From Clostridia bacterium (GTDB lineage: Bacteria > Bacillota > Clostridia > Oscillospirales > Acutalibacteraceae): 39,074 nt of DNA. The stretch covers positions 1 through 39,074 of the forward strand of contig JAFSYM010000059.1 in the NCBI GenBank assembly GCA_017450005.1. The letters run 5' to 3'. Positions 7,055 through 15,130 of this stretch are shown one piece after another. Numbering within the stretch: position 1 is the first letter of the stretch; every line of letters begins with the position of its first letter. The notes under the pieces were generated by a model. That model was given only the letters and a program-made list of their open reading frames with translations, searched no databases and had not been told where the DNA came from. Both the position numbers and the translations under genes were made by a program.

Positions 7055-8244
7055 AGACGCTGTTGCGCTTACTGCTCTGTCTGGCGGTTTCCGCACTGCT
7101 TCTCGTCGGGGCGGCAGGCTGTCTTGCATCGCCGGAATCCCCCGCTGCACCGGGCGGCAACACCGAAGTACTTGACGCGGGCAGCCCGTTCAAGCACTAC
7201 TTTGCACAGTTGACGGACAAGGAAAAGACTGCATACAACGCCATTTTGTCCGCCGCGACCGACTTTCCGAATGTGATCGAAATACCCGCGCTGACGAGGG
7301 ACGAGATGCAGCGCATGTACACTGCGGTGCTGTATGACAACCCGGAACTGTTCTTTCTCGACAACGCGTCGACGATGCGCCAGAGCAAGAAACGCACTTA
7401 CTTCTACCCGTCTTACCGTCTGAACGCCGAGGACTATGCAGCCATGCGCGGCCGCTGCAGCACTGTCGCCGCGCAGATCCTCGATGAAGCGCGGCAGCAG
7501 CCGTCAGCTTTTGCGCGCGAACGCGTGGTACACGACCGCCTGATCGCCGGATGCCGCTATACGGACAGCAAATCCGATTCCTACAGAAGCACCATCTACG
7601 GCGTGCTGGTCGGCGGCGCCGCTTCCTGCGAGGGGTACGCCAAAGCCGCCAAGTACCTGCTTGACCAGCTGGAGATCCCCTGTTATGTGGTAAGCGGCAA
7701 TTCTACGCCGCCCGGCAGTACCACGTCCAGCCATATGTGGAACGTCGTGCAGCTTGAGGGCGCGTATTACCATCTCGATCTGACGTGGGACGATCCGGTG
7801 GTGGAAAGCGGCGGCGACATGATCCGCTACGCCTACTTCAACGTTACGGATGCGCAGATACGCAAAACGCACACCGATTTCGACGCGGGTCACGCCTGCA
7901 CGGCAGACGCGCAGAATTTCTATGTGCATGAAAATCTCCTGTTCCATGCGTTCGGCGGGGAAGAAAAAGAACGCGTTGTGCGCTATGCGGCCGACACGAT
8001 TGACGCCGGAAGCGACGGCTTTCAGCTTCGTTTTGCGGACGAGGAGACATACCGGTCTGCTTTGTCCGATCTGATCGACAACGAGGGCGTCTATACGCTG
8101 CTCAAACAGATCAATGAAAAAGCGGATACAACCTTTGCCACAGACCGCGTATCGTATATCAATACGGATGCGGATTACAGTATCGAAATCATGATAGAAA
8201 CGCAGCAAGGCGGTGACGAAAACAATGGATATGCAGAAAATTGA
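7051..8244 (+). CDS. Transglutaminase-like domain lipoprotein
   Basis: 397-residue surface lipoprotein: signal peptide with lipobox LVGAAGC (acylated C24), a Ser/Pro linker, and a transglutaminase-like cysteine-peptidase-fold domain at about 155-250. The triad is visible: C193 in [16 protein letters not shown]228 in SSHMWNVV and D243 in HLDLTWDDP. Such domains act as extracellular proteases or crosslinkers; the substrate is unknown. The C-terminal 140 residues contain no motif I recognise. The start is GTG 7051 with AAGGAGG 7 nt upstream (7037-7043), and it overlaps the stop of the LCP-like gene by four bases, so the two are translationally coupled and probably work together at the envelope. 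Confidence 0.82.
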   Translation: MKTLLRLLLCLAVSALLLVGAAGCLASPESPAAPGGNTEVLDAGSPFKHYFAQLTDKEKTAYNAILSAATDFPNVIEIPALTRDEMQRMYTAVLYDNPELFFLDNASTMRQSKKRTYFYPSYRLNAEDYAAMRGRCSTVAAQILDEARQQPSAFARERVVHDRLIAGCRYTDSKSDSYRSTIYGVLVGGAASCEGYAKAAKYLLDQLEIPCYVVSGNSTPPGSTTSSHMWNVVQLEGAYYHLDLTWDDPVVESGGDMIRYAYFNVTDAQIRKTHTDFDAGHACTADAQNFYVHENLLFHAFGGEEKERVVRYAADTIDAGSDGFQLRFADEETYRSALSDLIDNEGVYTLLKQINEKADTTFATDRVSYINTDADYSIEIMIETQQGGDENNGYAEN

Positions 8245-8782
8245 GCATGCTGTGCGCGATATTCTGGAAGCAATCGGCGAAGATCCCGACCGTGAAGGTC
8301 TGCAGGAAACGCCCGCGCGCGTGGCGCGGATGTACGCAGAAATCTTTGCCGGACTTGAGGAAGATCCGCACGCACATCTGAAAGTCTTTGATGAGCCGAA
8401 CGGTGACGAAATGGTGATCGTTCGCGATATTCCGCTCTACTCGATGTGCGAGCATCACCTGATTCCGTTCATGGGCAAGGCGCACATCGCCTATATCCCG
8501 CAGGGCGGCAAGGTGATCGGGCTGTCGAAGCTCGCGCGGATTGTCGGCACGTTTGCCAAGCGTCCGCAGCTGCAGGAGCGGCTGACGGCACAGATCGCGG
8601 ACTTTCTTTCCGAGACGCTCTCGCCTATGGGCGTGGCAGTCGTCATTGAAGCGCAGCACCTGTGCATGACGATGCGCGGCGCACGCGCGGCGGGCAGCGA
8701 AACGCGTACCTCCGCACTGCGCGGCGTGATGCGCAGCGATGCGCGCACGCGCGCGGAAGTGCTCTCGCTCCTCAAGGAATAG
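8225..8782 (+). CDS. folE: GTP cyclohydrolase I (FolE)
   Basis: Converts GTP to 7,8-dihydroneopterin triphosphate, the first step of tetrahydrofolate synthesis. About 185 residues, the normal type I length. Zinc ligands are visible: C75 and H78 in SMCEHHL, and C147 in [11 protein letters not shown]. Other signatures: [37 protein letters not shown] and the C-terminal [10 protein letters not shown]. The exact start is unsure: GTG 8213, ATG 8225 and ATG 8231 are all in frame, and all overlap the end of the lipoprotein gene; AAGGCGG at 8207-8213 favours ATG 8225. First gene of a folate cluster. Confidence 0.96.
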   Translation: MDMQKIEHAVRDILEAIGEDPDREGLQETPARVARMYAEIFAGLEEDPHAHLKVFDEPNGDEMVIVRDIPLYSMCEHHLIPFMGKAHIAYIPQGGKVIGLSKLARIVGTFAKRPQLQERLTAQIADFLSETLSPMGVAVVIEAQHLCMTMRGARAAGSETRTSALRGVMRSDARTRAEVLSLLKE

Positions 8783-8800
8783 AAAGCGGGGCGGCGGAAT

Positions 8801-9994
8801 ATGCTGTTTGAAGGCAAACGTTTTCGTCTGTGTACGGACGCGAGAACATACATTATGGGCGTGCTGAACGTGACGCCGGATTCCTTCTCGGACGGCGGCA
8901 CGTATACGGACACGCAAAAGGCGATCGACCGCGCGATGCAAATGCAGCGGGAAGGCGCCGATCTTGTCGACGTCGGCGCGGAATCGACGGCGCCGGGACA
9001 TGTGCCGGTGCCGCCCGCACAGGAAATCGGACGGCTGCAGGCGGTTTTGCCTGCGCTGTGTGCAAAGCTGGACGTCCCCGTTTCGGTGGACACGCGCCAC
9101 CCGGAAACGGCAGAATGGGCGCTCGGTCAGGGCGCGGCGATTATCAACGACGTGTCCGGCGTTTTGAACGGCGAAATGGCTGAAGCCGTGCGCCGGCATG
9201 ACGCGGGATGGATCGTCACGCACGGCATGGACGCGGACGATGCGGGCACGGACAATCCACTGCCGCAGATTGCGGACTTTTTTGCCGCAGCCGTGCGGTT
9301 TGCGGAAAAAGCGGGACTGCGCCGCACGCAGCTCTGTCTTGATCCCGGCATCGGATTCGGCAAAAGCCGCAGGGGCGATCTGCGCGTGCTGCGCGATCTT
9401 CGGCTGCTGCGGCCGCCGTGCGCTGTGCTGCTCGGCGCGTCGCGCAAACGTGTGATCGGTACGCTCAGCGGCGAAACCGATCCGCTGCGCAGACTCCCCG
9501 GCACCATTGCCGCACATACGGCGGCAATCGCCGGCGGCACGGACATTCTGCGCGTACACGACGTTGCCGAGAGTGTGCAGGCCGCACGCGTGGCAGACGC
9601 GCTGTACCGCATCGAGCCGGTACAGAGTCCGGGCAGGATCCTGCTGCGAGATCTGCGCATCTTTACCTACCACGGCGTCAATCCCGAAGAGAAGGAATAC
9701 GGCCAGACGTTCCTTCTGGACGTGGAAATGGAAACGGACTTCACCGCCGCTGTCGCGGGCGACGACGTCGGCGATACGGTCAGCTACGCGCAAGCGGCCA
9801 AAACGCTGCAGAAGGCGCTGACCGAAACGCGGTATGACCTGATCGAAACCGCTGCGGATGCGGCCGTGCGCGCGCTGCTGTGCGCCTACCCCGCCATACG
9901 TTCCGTCCGTCTGCGGCTGAAAAAACCGGACGCCCCGATGAAAGCGCAGTGCGCATGGGCGGGCGTCGAAATCGAAAGGAAGCGTGAGACATGA
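8801..9994 (+). CDS. Dihydropteroate synthase - dihydroneopterin aldolase fusion
   Basis: Natural bifunctional folate enzyme of 397 residues. The N-terminal part (1 to about 272) is FolP: IMGVLNVTPDSFSDGG (18-33), DVGAESTAPG (57-66), SVDTR (95-99), IINDVSG (114-120), DPGIGFGKS (181-189) and GASRKR (212-217) are the pterin and p-aminobenzoate site motifs targeted by sulfonamides. After a short linker, residues about 280-395 are FolB: DLRIFTYHGVNPEEKEYGQ (284-302, catalytic E297) and LRLKKPDAPM (371-380, catalytic K375). Together it makes 7,8-dihydropteroate and cleaves dihydroneopterin to 6-hydroxymethyl-dihydropterin. GGGGCGG lies upstream of ATG 8801. Ends four bases into folK. Confidence 0.95.
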   Translation: MLFEGKRFRLCTDARTYIMGVLNVTPDSFSDGGTYTDTQKAIDRAMQMQREGADLVDVGAESTAPGHVPVPPAQEIGRLQAVLPALCAKLDVPVSVDTRHPETAEWALGQGAAIINDVSGVLNGEMAEAVRRHDAGWIVTHGMDADDAGTDNPLPQIADFFAAAVRFAEKAGLRRTQLCLDPGIGFGKSRRGDLRVLRDLRLLRPPCAVLLGASRKRVIGTLSGETDPLRRLPGTIAAHTAAIAGGTDILRVHDVAESVQAARVADALYRIEPVQSPGRILLRDLRIFTYHGVNPEEKEYGQTFLLDVEMETDFTAAVAGDDVGDTVSYAQAAKTLQKALTETRYDLIETAADAAVRALLCAYPAIRSVRLRLKKPDAPMKAQCAWAGVEIERKRET

Positions 9995-10506
9995 ATCAAG
10001 TCGTTTTGGGCATCGGCTCGAATCTCGGCGACCGGCTCGCCAATCTGCAATCTGCGATTGATATGCTGCGGCGCGTTCCGAAGGTGGACGTGATTGCCGT
10101 ATCCCGCGTGTATGAGACGGAACCGGTCGGCGAAATCACCGAGCAGCCTGCTTTTCTCAATGCCGCGCTTCTGCTGGAAACAGATCTGTCCCCGCGCACC
10201 GTTCTGGGCGTATGTCTGGGTATTGAAGCGGCAGCCGGACGCATTCGCACCGTGCGCGGCGGTCCGCGCGTGCTGGATCTGGACGTACTGCTGTACGAAA
10301 ACGTCAAGAGTGACAGCTTCGAGCTGATGCTGCCGCATCCGCGCATGCACGAGCGTGCATTTGTGCTTGTGCCGCTGCACGACCTGTTTCCCGGCGGACG
10401 CGCACTGGGCTACAACTTCGGCAGCCGTCTGCGCGAAACCGATACGTCCGGCGTGCAGGAAACGCTGTATACTTTGAAACTGGAGGAAACGGAAGATGAC
10501 ATTTAA
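9991..10506 (+). CDS. folK: HPPK, 2-amino-4-hydroxy-6-hydroxymethyldihydropteridine diphosphokinase
   Basis: Transfers pyrophosphate from ATP to 6-hydroxymethyl-7,8-dihydropterin, supplying the substrate for FolP. 171 residues. Seen: VVLGIGSNLGDR at the N-terminus, SRVYETEPVG (38-47), QPAFLNAALLLET, and the signature RGGPRVLDLDVLLY (89-102) with the two magnesium-binding Asp residues; LPHPRMHERAFVLVPL follows. ATG 9991 overlaps the folP-folB stop by four bases. The following gene starts inside its last codons. Confidence 0.96.
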   Translation: MNQVVLGIGSNLGDRLANLQSAIDMLRRVPKVDVIAVSRVYETEPVGEITEQPAFLNAALLLETDLSPRTVLGVCLGIEAAAGRIRTVRGGPRVLDLDVLLYENVKSDSFELMLPHPRMHERAFVLVPLHDLFPGGRALGYNFGSRLRETDTSGVQETLYTLKLEETEDDI

Positions 10507-10999
10507 AAAGATCAACATCCGCGAAGTCAAAGAGAGCGCTGTGCGCCTGATCGCGGACGACTGGGCGCTTGTGACCGCCGGAGCAAAAGAGCGCTTCAAC
10601 ACCATGACGATCAGCTGGGGCGGTCTGGGCGAAATCTGGGGCAAAGACGTGGCGTTCATTTTCATCCGCCCGCAGCGGTATACGTTCGGCTTTCTGGAAG
10701 AAAACGACCGCTTCACGATCAGCTTTTTCGGCGATGGGCAGCGCAAGGCGCTCGCGCTGTGCGGCAGCAAAAGCGGCCGCGATACGGATAAGGTTGCCGA
10801 AAGCGGTCTGACGCCGGTCTTCGACGGCGACACGACGTATTTCGCCGAGGCGACGCTTGTGCTCAAGTGCCGCAAGATGGCCGGGTACGACCTGACGCCT
10901 GACGGCTTTATCGACGATACGATCGAATCCAACTACAACGGCGCCGGCTACCACCGCATGTTCGTCGCCGAGATCGAAGAAGCGCTCGTTTCTGCGTAA
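10496..10999 (+). CDS. Flavin reductase-like FMN-binding protein
   Basis: 167-residue soluble protein of the flavin reductase-like/flavoredoxin split-barrel family. The segment RFNTMTISWGGLGEIWGKD followed by FIRPQRYTFGFLEENDRFTISFF is characteristic of this group (N-T-M-T-x-x-W-G, and R-P-x-R-x-T). These proteins bind FMN and pass electrons between NAD(P)H-dependent partners; the substrate cannot be told from sequence. It starts with ATG 10496 inside folK (11-bp overlap), with GGAGG upstream at 10482-10486, so it is co-translated with the folate genes. That position hints at a role in pterin/folate redox handling, but this is only context. Confidence 0.82.
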   Translation: MTFKKINIREVKESAVRLIADDWALVTAGAKERFNTMTISWGGLGEIWGKDVAFIFIRPQRYTFGFLEENDRFTISFFGDGQRKALALCGSKSGRDTDKVAESGLTPVFDGDTTYFAEATLVLKCRKMAGYDLTPDGFIDDTIESNYNGAGYHRMFVAEIEEALVSA

Positions 11000-11017
11000 A
11001 AAAGGCAGGATTTTCTA

Positions 11018-11049
11018 TTGACAAACGCGAATGTGTCTGTTAATATAAT
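11018..11049 (+). promoter_or_regulatory. Sigma-A promoter for the SPKTG surface protein
   Basis: TTGACA (11018-11023), 17-nt spacer, TAATAT (11041-11046); an overlapping TATAAT lies at 11044-11049. The -35 is a perfect consensus. The next start codon is ATG 11100. Confidence 0.8.
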
Positions 11050-11099
11050 GGTATCTATTCGTGAGACTGTCATGATGTATCAAATAAGAGGTGTTTTTG

Positions 11100-11540
11100 A
11101 TGAAAAAGATTATTGCACTGCTTCTGGCGGTTATGATGGCGTTCGGCTGCACAGTCGCGGCATTTGCTGAGATTTATCCCAGCCCCACGGCGCCGACGAT
11201 CATCCCGCCCCATCCGAGCGATCCCGAAACCGTTACCGGCCCGACCGCGCCGCACATCACGGAGCCCGGCACCGGCACCACGGGCCCGACGACGCCCTCT
11301 TCCGGCACCACCGCGCCCGTGACCAAGCCCACGACGCCCTCTTCCGGCACCACAGGCACCACCGGACCGCTCACCACGCCGGACGGTTCCACCATCACGG
11401 CGACGGTCAAGCCCGACACGAATCCCGATTCCCCCAAGACGGGCGACACCAGCACGGCTGTGTTCGCGTTTGCGGCGATCGCCATGATCGGCGCTGTTGC
11501 AACCGTAACGCTGCGCAAGAAGGACGACGACGCACAGTAA
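11100..11540 (+). CDS. Sortase-anchored Thr/Pro-rich surface protein (SPKTG signal)
   Basis: 146-residue secreted, cell-wall-anchored protein. Signal peptide 1-23 (cleavage after AAFA), a low-complexity Thr/Pro/Gly/Ser stalk (24-110) with a repeated TTPSSGTT block, then the sorting signal SPKTG (111-115), a hydrophobic helix (119-138) and the charged tail RKKDDDAQ. The SPKTG motif is of the (S/N/P)PxTG type accepted by clostridial class B sortases, and a class B sortase gene is next downstream. There is no globular domain, so it is more likely a spacer, a glycosylated stalk or a coat protein than an enzyme. AAGAGGTG precedes ATG 11100. The stalk codons contain a 42-bp-spaced direct repeat (about 11289 and 11331). 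Confidence 0.88.
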   Translation: MKKIIALLLAVMMAFGCTVAAFAEIYPSPTAPTIIPPHPSDPETVTGPTAPHITEPGTGTTGPTTPSSGTTAPVTKPTTPSSGTTGTTGPLTTPDGSTITATVKPDTNPDSPKTGDTSTAVFAFAAIAMIGAVATVTLRKKDDDAQ

Positions 11541-11601
11541 GCGCTGCTTACGCCGCATACAGTATTGCATGCATACGGCGCCACTGAGTTGTGTTTGACA
11601 G

Positions 11602-11645
11602 AAACCTGCAACGGCATCTCGTATGCTGATGCAGGTTTATTTTTT
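11602..11645 (+). terminator. Intrinsic terminator between surface protein and sortase
   Basis: AAACCTGCA (11602-11610) pairs with TGCAGGTTT (11630-11638), followed by AT and TTTTT. The T-tract touches the sortase ribosome binding site (GGAAGTG, 11647-11653), so sortase expression probably depends on read-through, which would give abundant substrate and little enzyme. Confidence 0.8.
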
Positions 11646-11658
11646 AGGAAGTGATCTG

Positions 11659-12429
11659 ATGCGTTCCGATTCCCGCCGCAGAGGCGGCGTCATTATCCTG
11701 ATCGTACTGCTTATCCTGCTGCTGTGTCTGGCCGGTTTCTTCGGCCTGCGCATGTACCGCGACTACAAAGCGCGCCGGCAGGCCGAGGAAATCTCCGAAA
11801 GCTATACGGTCACCGTGCCCACGACGGTCGACAACCGGCCGGAAAACCCGGTCGATTTTGCCGCGCTCCAGACGCGCAACTCCGAGGTGTACGCCTGGAT
11901 TGAGGTGCCGAATACCGAGATCGAGCTGCCGATCCTGCAAAGCTTCGCAGACGATCTGTACTACCTCAACCGTGATCTCGACGGCAAATATTCGCGTCTG
12001 GGTTCTCTGTTCACACAATCGAAAAACAGCCTCGACTTTTCCGACCCCGTCACAGTCATCTACGGACACAACTATTACTCCGGCGGGATGTTCACGAATC
12101 TGCACTATTTCGAGGATGCGGATTTCTTCAAGGAAAACGAGTTTTTCTACATCTACACCCCCGGCCGCAAGCTGACCTACCGCATCGTTTCGGCCTACAA
12201 GTACGACGACCGTCACATCCTCAACTCCTTCGACTTTTCGGACGAGCAGGTACGTCGGGAGTACTTCGACGGCGTGCTGAATCCCAAGGCGATGCTGCGC
12301 AACGTCCGTGAAGGCGTCGAGCTGCAGACAGACGACAAGCTGGTCGTGCTGAGCACATGTCTGACCGGCGGATACAGCGGACGATACTTAGTAAATGGAG
12401 TTCTGATCAAAGATGAGCAAACCAGATAA
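11659..12429 (+). CDS. srtB: Class B sortase
   Basis: Membrane-anchored cysteine transpeptidase that links sorting-signal proteins to peptidoglycan. 256 residues: N-terminal transmembrane helix (11-31), then a sortase barrel. The opening NPVDFAALQTRNSEVYAWIEVPNTEIELPIL (63-93) is typical of class B. Catalytic residues: H137 in VIYGHNYYSGGMF, C234 in VVLSTCLTG and R242 in YSGRYLVNGVL. The likely native substrate is the SPKTG protein encoded just upstream. ATG 11659 follows GGAAGTG; the frame is open a little further upstream but that part lies in the terminator. The 3' end overlaps the LCP gene by 17 bp. Confidence 0.93.
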   Translation: MRSDSRRRGGVIILIVLLILLLCLAGFFGLRMYRDYKARRQAEEISESYTVTVPTTVDNRPENPVDFAALQTRNSEVYAWIEVPNTEIELPILQSFADDLYYLNRDLDGKYSRLGSLFTQSKNSLDFSDPVTVIYGHNYYSGGMFTNLHYFEDADFFKENEFFYIYTPGRKLTYRIVSAYKYDDRHILNSFDFSDEQVRREYFDGVLNPKAMLRNVREGVELQTDDKLVVLSTCLTGGYSGRYLVNGVLIKDEQTR

Positions 12430-13828
12430 CAACCCGGATACCGTACAAAATGAGTCGGAGCATGCACACGGCAGCACAGACCACAGCTCCGGCAGCAGCG
12501 GGCGTCATTCTTCACATCATGCCTCATCCTCATCCGCGCACCACAGCTCGGACAGCGGGCATTCTTCGCATCACAGCTCGGACGGCGGGCATTCTTCACA
12601 TCACAGCTCCGGCAGCGGGCATACCTCGACCCACGCTTCCGACAGTGAACACACTTCGCGCCACAGCTCCGGCAGCCGACATTCAATTGAATCCGAGCAC
12701 CGCAGAAAACTGATCCAGAAGTATCAGGTAATCAGCGAGGACGATCTCCCCGGCACACAGAGCTCGGATTCCGGCAGAAAACACCATCACCGCCATCACC
12801 GCCGTTTCAGCCGCAGGCGCAGAATCCGTCGCGCGCTGATTATTATCATCAGCATTCCGCTTGCGCTCTGTCTGATCGCGGCTTCCACTTTTGCCGTACT
12901 GAATCTGATGGGCAGCAGGCAATTGCAAAAGGAAATCGGCGGCGTCGAAAAGAACCCCTTCTCCGTGACGTATGACGAGGGAAAAACAGTTGAGTACAAC
13001 GGCGTCACCTACACGCTCAACGAAAACATTGTCACAGTCGCCGCCATCGGTATGGACCGCGAGGCGTTCGGGCTGGAAGACGACAAGATCGGTACCGCCG
13101 GACAAGCCGACTTTATTCTGATCGCGGCGCTCGATCTGAAAAGCGGACTCGTCTCCCCGATTCTCATCCCGCGTGATACGATGGTCGACGTCGACCAGTA
13201 CACGACCGACGGCCAATACGTCGGCGTGGAGCGCATGCAGATCTGTTTGTCCTTCGCCTACGGCGACGGTGGCAAGACCAGCAGCCGCAATGTGCTGACC
13301 AGCGCACAGCGTGTGCTGTACGGCATCCCGGTGCATCTGTACGGCGTGCTGGATCTGGCCGGTATTCCCGCACTCAACGACGCGATCGGCGGTGTGAGCG
13401 TCACGCTACCGGAGGATTATGGCGACAAGAGCGCAGGCTCGCGCATCATGCTGCACGGTACGGACGCCGAGAAATTCGTCCGCTCCCGTGATACACAGCG
13501 AATGGATTCCGACACACCGCGCCGCGCCAGACAGATCGCGTATCTGAACGCGTACATCAGCAAAGTCACGTCCGCCGCAATCCGCGATTTCGGCGTCGTG
13601 CGCAATCTGTACAACACGGCAATGGAATACGCCTTCACCAACATCAGTCTCTCCCGCGTGACGTATATGGGCACGACTCTGCTGCAGAAGGGACTGAATA
13701 TCGCCGACGTCACCACCCTGTCCGGCAAACTGCAGCCGGGCGATCCGTACGCGGAATACATCCTCGACGAGCAGGCCGCGTTTGAAACCGTGCTCCACGT
13801 TTTCTATACGCCGGCTGTTTCCGAATAA
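12413..13828 (+). CDS. LCP family protein with His/Ser decapeptide repeats
   Basis: LytR-CpsA-Psr protein, predicted to transfer lipid-linked glycopolymers to peptidoglycan. 471 residues. The cytosolic N-terminus (1-138) is extraordinary: five 10-residue repeats at 41-90 (consensus S-S-H-H-S-S-D-S-G-H), then HHHRHHRR and a Lys/Arg-rich stop-transfer segment. The transmembrane helix is at about 139-166. The extracellular LCP domain (about 205-385) keeps SPILIPRDTMVDV (248-260), INRT-like ICLSFAYGDGG (277-287), LNDAIGGVSV, and RSRDTQRMDSDTPRRARQ (357-374) with the conserved arginines, so it looks catalytically competent, unlike the LCP-like gene at 6.2 kb. It overlaps the sortase gene, implying coupled expression: surface protein, sortase and glycopolymer ligase in one cassette. 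Confidence 0.9.
   Translation: MSKPDNNPDTVQNESEHAHGSTDHSSGSSGRHSSHHASSSSAHHSSDSGHSSHHSSDGGHSSHHSSGSGHTSTHASDSEHTSRHSSGSRHSIESEHRRKLIQKYQVISEDDLPGTQSSDSGRKHHHRHHRRFSRRRRIRRALIIIISIPLALCLIAASTFAVLNLMGSRQLQKEIGGVEKNPFSVTYDEGKTVEYNGVTYTLNENIVTVAAIGMDREAFGLEDDKIGTAGQADFILIAALDLKSGLVSPILIPRDTMVDVDQYTTDGQYVGVERMQICLSFAYGDGGKTSSRNVLTSAQRVLYGIPVHLYGVLDLAGIPALNDAIGGVSVTLPEDYGDKSAGSRIMLHGTDAEKFVRSRDTQRMDSDTPRRARQIAYLNAYISKVTSAAIRDFGVVRNLYNTAMEYAFTNISLSRVTYMGTTLLQKGLNIADVTTLSGKLQPGDPYAEYILDEQAAFETVLHVFYTPAVSE
12533..12682 (+). repeat. 30-bp coding tandem repeat, five units
   Basis: Five consecutive 30-bp units encode the His/Ser decapeptides of the LCP protein. The DNA of units 1-3 is nearly identical (GGGCATTCTTC and CATCACAGCTC recur exactly), while units 4-5 have drifted, suggesting recent expansion from the 5' side. 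Copy number may vary between strains. Confidence 0.85.
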
Positions 13829-13850
13829 GGTTCACAACAGTATAACGTTC

Positions 13851-13896
13851 AACGGCTTTTCCTCTGCATCTGCGCAGAAGAAAAGCCGTTTTTTTA
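13851..13896 (+). terminator. Intrinsic terminator after the sortase-LCP cassette
   Basis: AACGGCTTTT (13851-13860) pairs with AAAAGCCGTT (13881-13890), with an inner TCTGC/GCAGA helix, followed by a T-run. Confidence 0.9.
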
Positions 13897-14551
13897 CGCT
13901 GTTCACGAAAAGTTGGGGGATAGAATAAACGCCCCTTGATTGTTATTGCTATGACAGATTTCTCTTGATTGTACCCGCCAGGTATGTAGGACACGCATAC
14001 ATGCGTGCCGCTACGGCGCATTTCCGGCAAGCCAGTAGGGGCGGCAACCTGCCGCCCGGACTTTACCGCGCTATGCCGTGAATCGCGGGCGGATACGATC
14101 CTCCCCTACGCCGCACCTTCTGTGCGTACATCTACAATCTACCATCTAATATCTACCGTCTAACTGCATTGCGAGCGAAGCGAAGCAATCTGCACCCCGA
14201 ATGTACGATAGAAAAGATCAGGGGGCGCGGGTGTCCGGTGGACACCTCTGCCGAAGGCAGAAGCGCCGACCGAGCCGACAGGCGAGACACGGATTGCTTC
14301 GTCGCCTTCGGCTCCTCGCAAAGACGGTTCATTTTATGTATATGCAACGCCGGAAACGGCATTGTGCCGGACGAACGAGCGGTCATGCCCGCCCCTGCAA
14401 ACAACAGTGTACCGGCATTTTGTATATCCGCTGGGACTATGCGGGCATCGTCCCGTGCGCAAGCAAATCGGGAGCATCGTGTAGGGAACGCAACCATGCG
14501 TTCCGCCGGACAGCCGTGAGGGAAATAGCGGGCGTTGTTCCGTAATACAGT
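13897..14551. repeat. Non-coding stretch rich in palindromic repeats
   Basis: About 650 bp without a credible gene. It holds three short hairpin elements with the frame GTAGG-stem-loop-stem-CCG (13986-14010, 14035-14059, 14481-14507), and a longer inverted-repeat element (14163-14330) starting ATTGCGAGCGAAGCGAAGCA and ending with GATTGCTTCG and CTCCTCGCAA. Small internal hairpins include TGTCCGGTGGACA and TCTGCCGAAGGCAGA. Short open frames here have no ribosome binding sites. Confidence 0.75.
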
Positions 14552-15130
14552 TTACCCCAGCGTTGTATGCGTGCAGACCTCAGCGATCTTGTCGCGCAGG
14601 CGGAGAAAGTCCTCGAGCGCGTCCGGCTTCTGCCGGGGATTGCGCAGCAGCGCCGCCGGGTGGAACGTGCCCATCATCCACACACCGTTCTTTTCGATAA
14701 ACTCACCGTGCTGCTTCGTCACGCGGAAATCCGGGTCGATCAGGCGCTGTGCGGAAATGCGTCCGAGACAGACGATGATCTTCGGACGGATGAGCCGGAT
14801 CTGCTCGCGCAGCCAGAAAATGCACGCCTCCTGCTCCTCCGGCTTCGGATCGCGGTTCTGCGGCGGGCGGCACTTGACCATGTTGCCGATATAGATATTG
14901 GTCTGCCGCGACAGTCCGATCGCGTCGAGATATTTATCCAAAAGCTGTCCGCCTCTACCGACAAACGGCTCGCCGCGCAGATCCTCCTGCTCGCCGGGAC
15001 CCTCGCCGATGAAAACAATCTCCGCATCCGGCACGCCGACACCGAAGACAAGGTTGGTGCGCGTCGCGCCCAGTTCACAGCGCGCGCACTGCATGCAGTC
15101 GTGTTTTAATGTGTTCCAGTCCGTATACAT
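14552..15130 (-). CDS. Uracil-DNA glycosylase, family 4 (Fe-S)
   Basis: Removes uracil from DNA at the start of base excision repair. 192 residues, typical of family 4 (type 4/UdgA-like). Four Cys that would bind a 4Fe-4S cluster: C12 and C15 (DCMQC), C87 (VKCRPPQNRDP) and C103 (EACIFW). Active-site motifs: GEGPGEQEDLRGEPFVGRGG (43-62; usual GEAPG) and TFHPAALLRNP (155-165, H157). Start ATG 15130 overlaps the DHHW stop (TGATG), with GGGAAGTG upstream; a GTG one codon earlier is possible. It is the last gene of the acyltransferase operon; its link to that pathway is probably only transcriptional. Confidence 0.93.
   Translation of the reverse strand: MYTDWNTLKHDCMQCARCELGATRTNLVFGVGVPDAEIVFIGEGPGEQEDLRGEPFVGRGGQLLDKYLDAIGLSRQTNIYIGNMVKCRPPQNRDPKPEEQEACIFWLREQIRLIRPKIIVCLGRISAQRLIDPDFRVTKQHGEFIEKNGVWMMGTFHPAALLRNPRQKPDALEDFLRLRDKIAEVCTHTTLG

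Noticed and set aside
8189..9793. A 534-codon minus-strand frame opposite folE and folP-folB
   Set aside because: Mirror of unmistakable folate genes; composition typical of antisense frames.
11541..11601. Possible riboswitch or leader RNA before the sortase gene
   Set aside because: Only a simple terminator hairpin and a short symmetrical GCATGC sequence were seen, with no known aptamer pattern.
13897..14551. Possible CRISPR array or small-RNA cluster in the repeat-rich intergenic region
   Set aside because: Repeats are not evenly spaced, not identical and palindromic in different ways; no cas gene is in the window.
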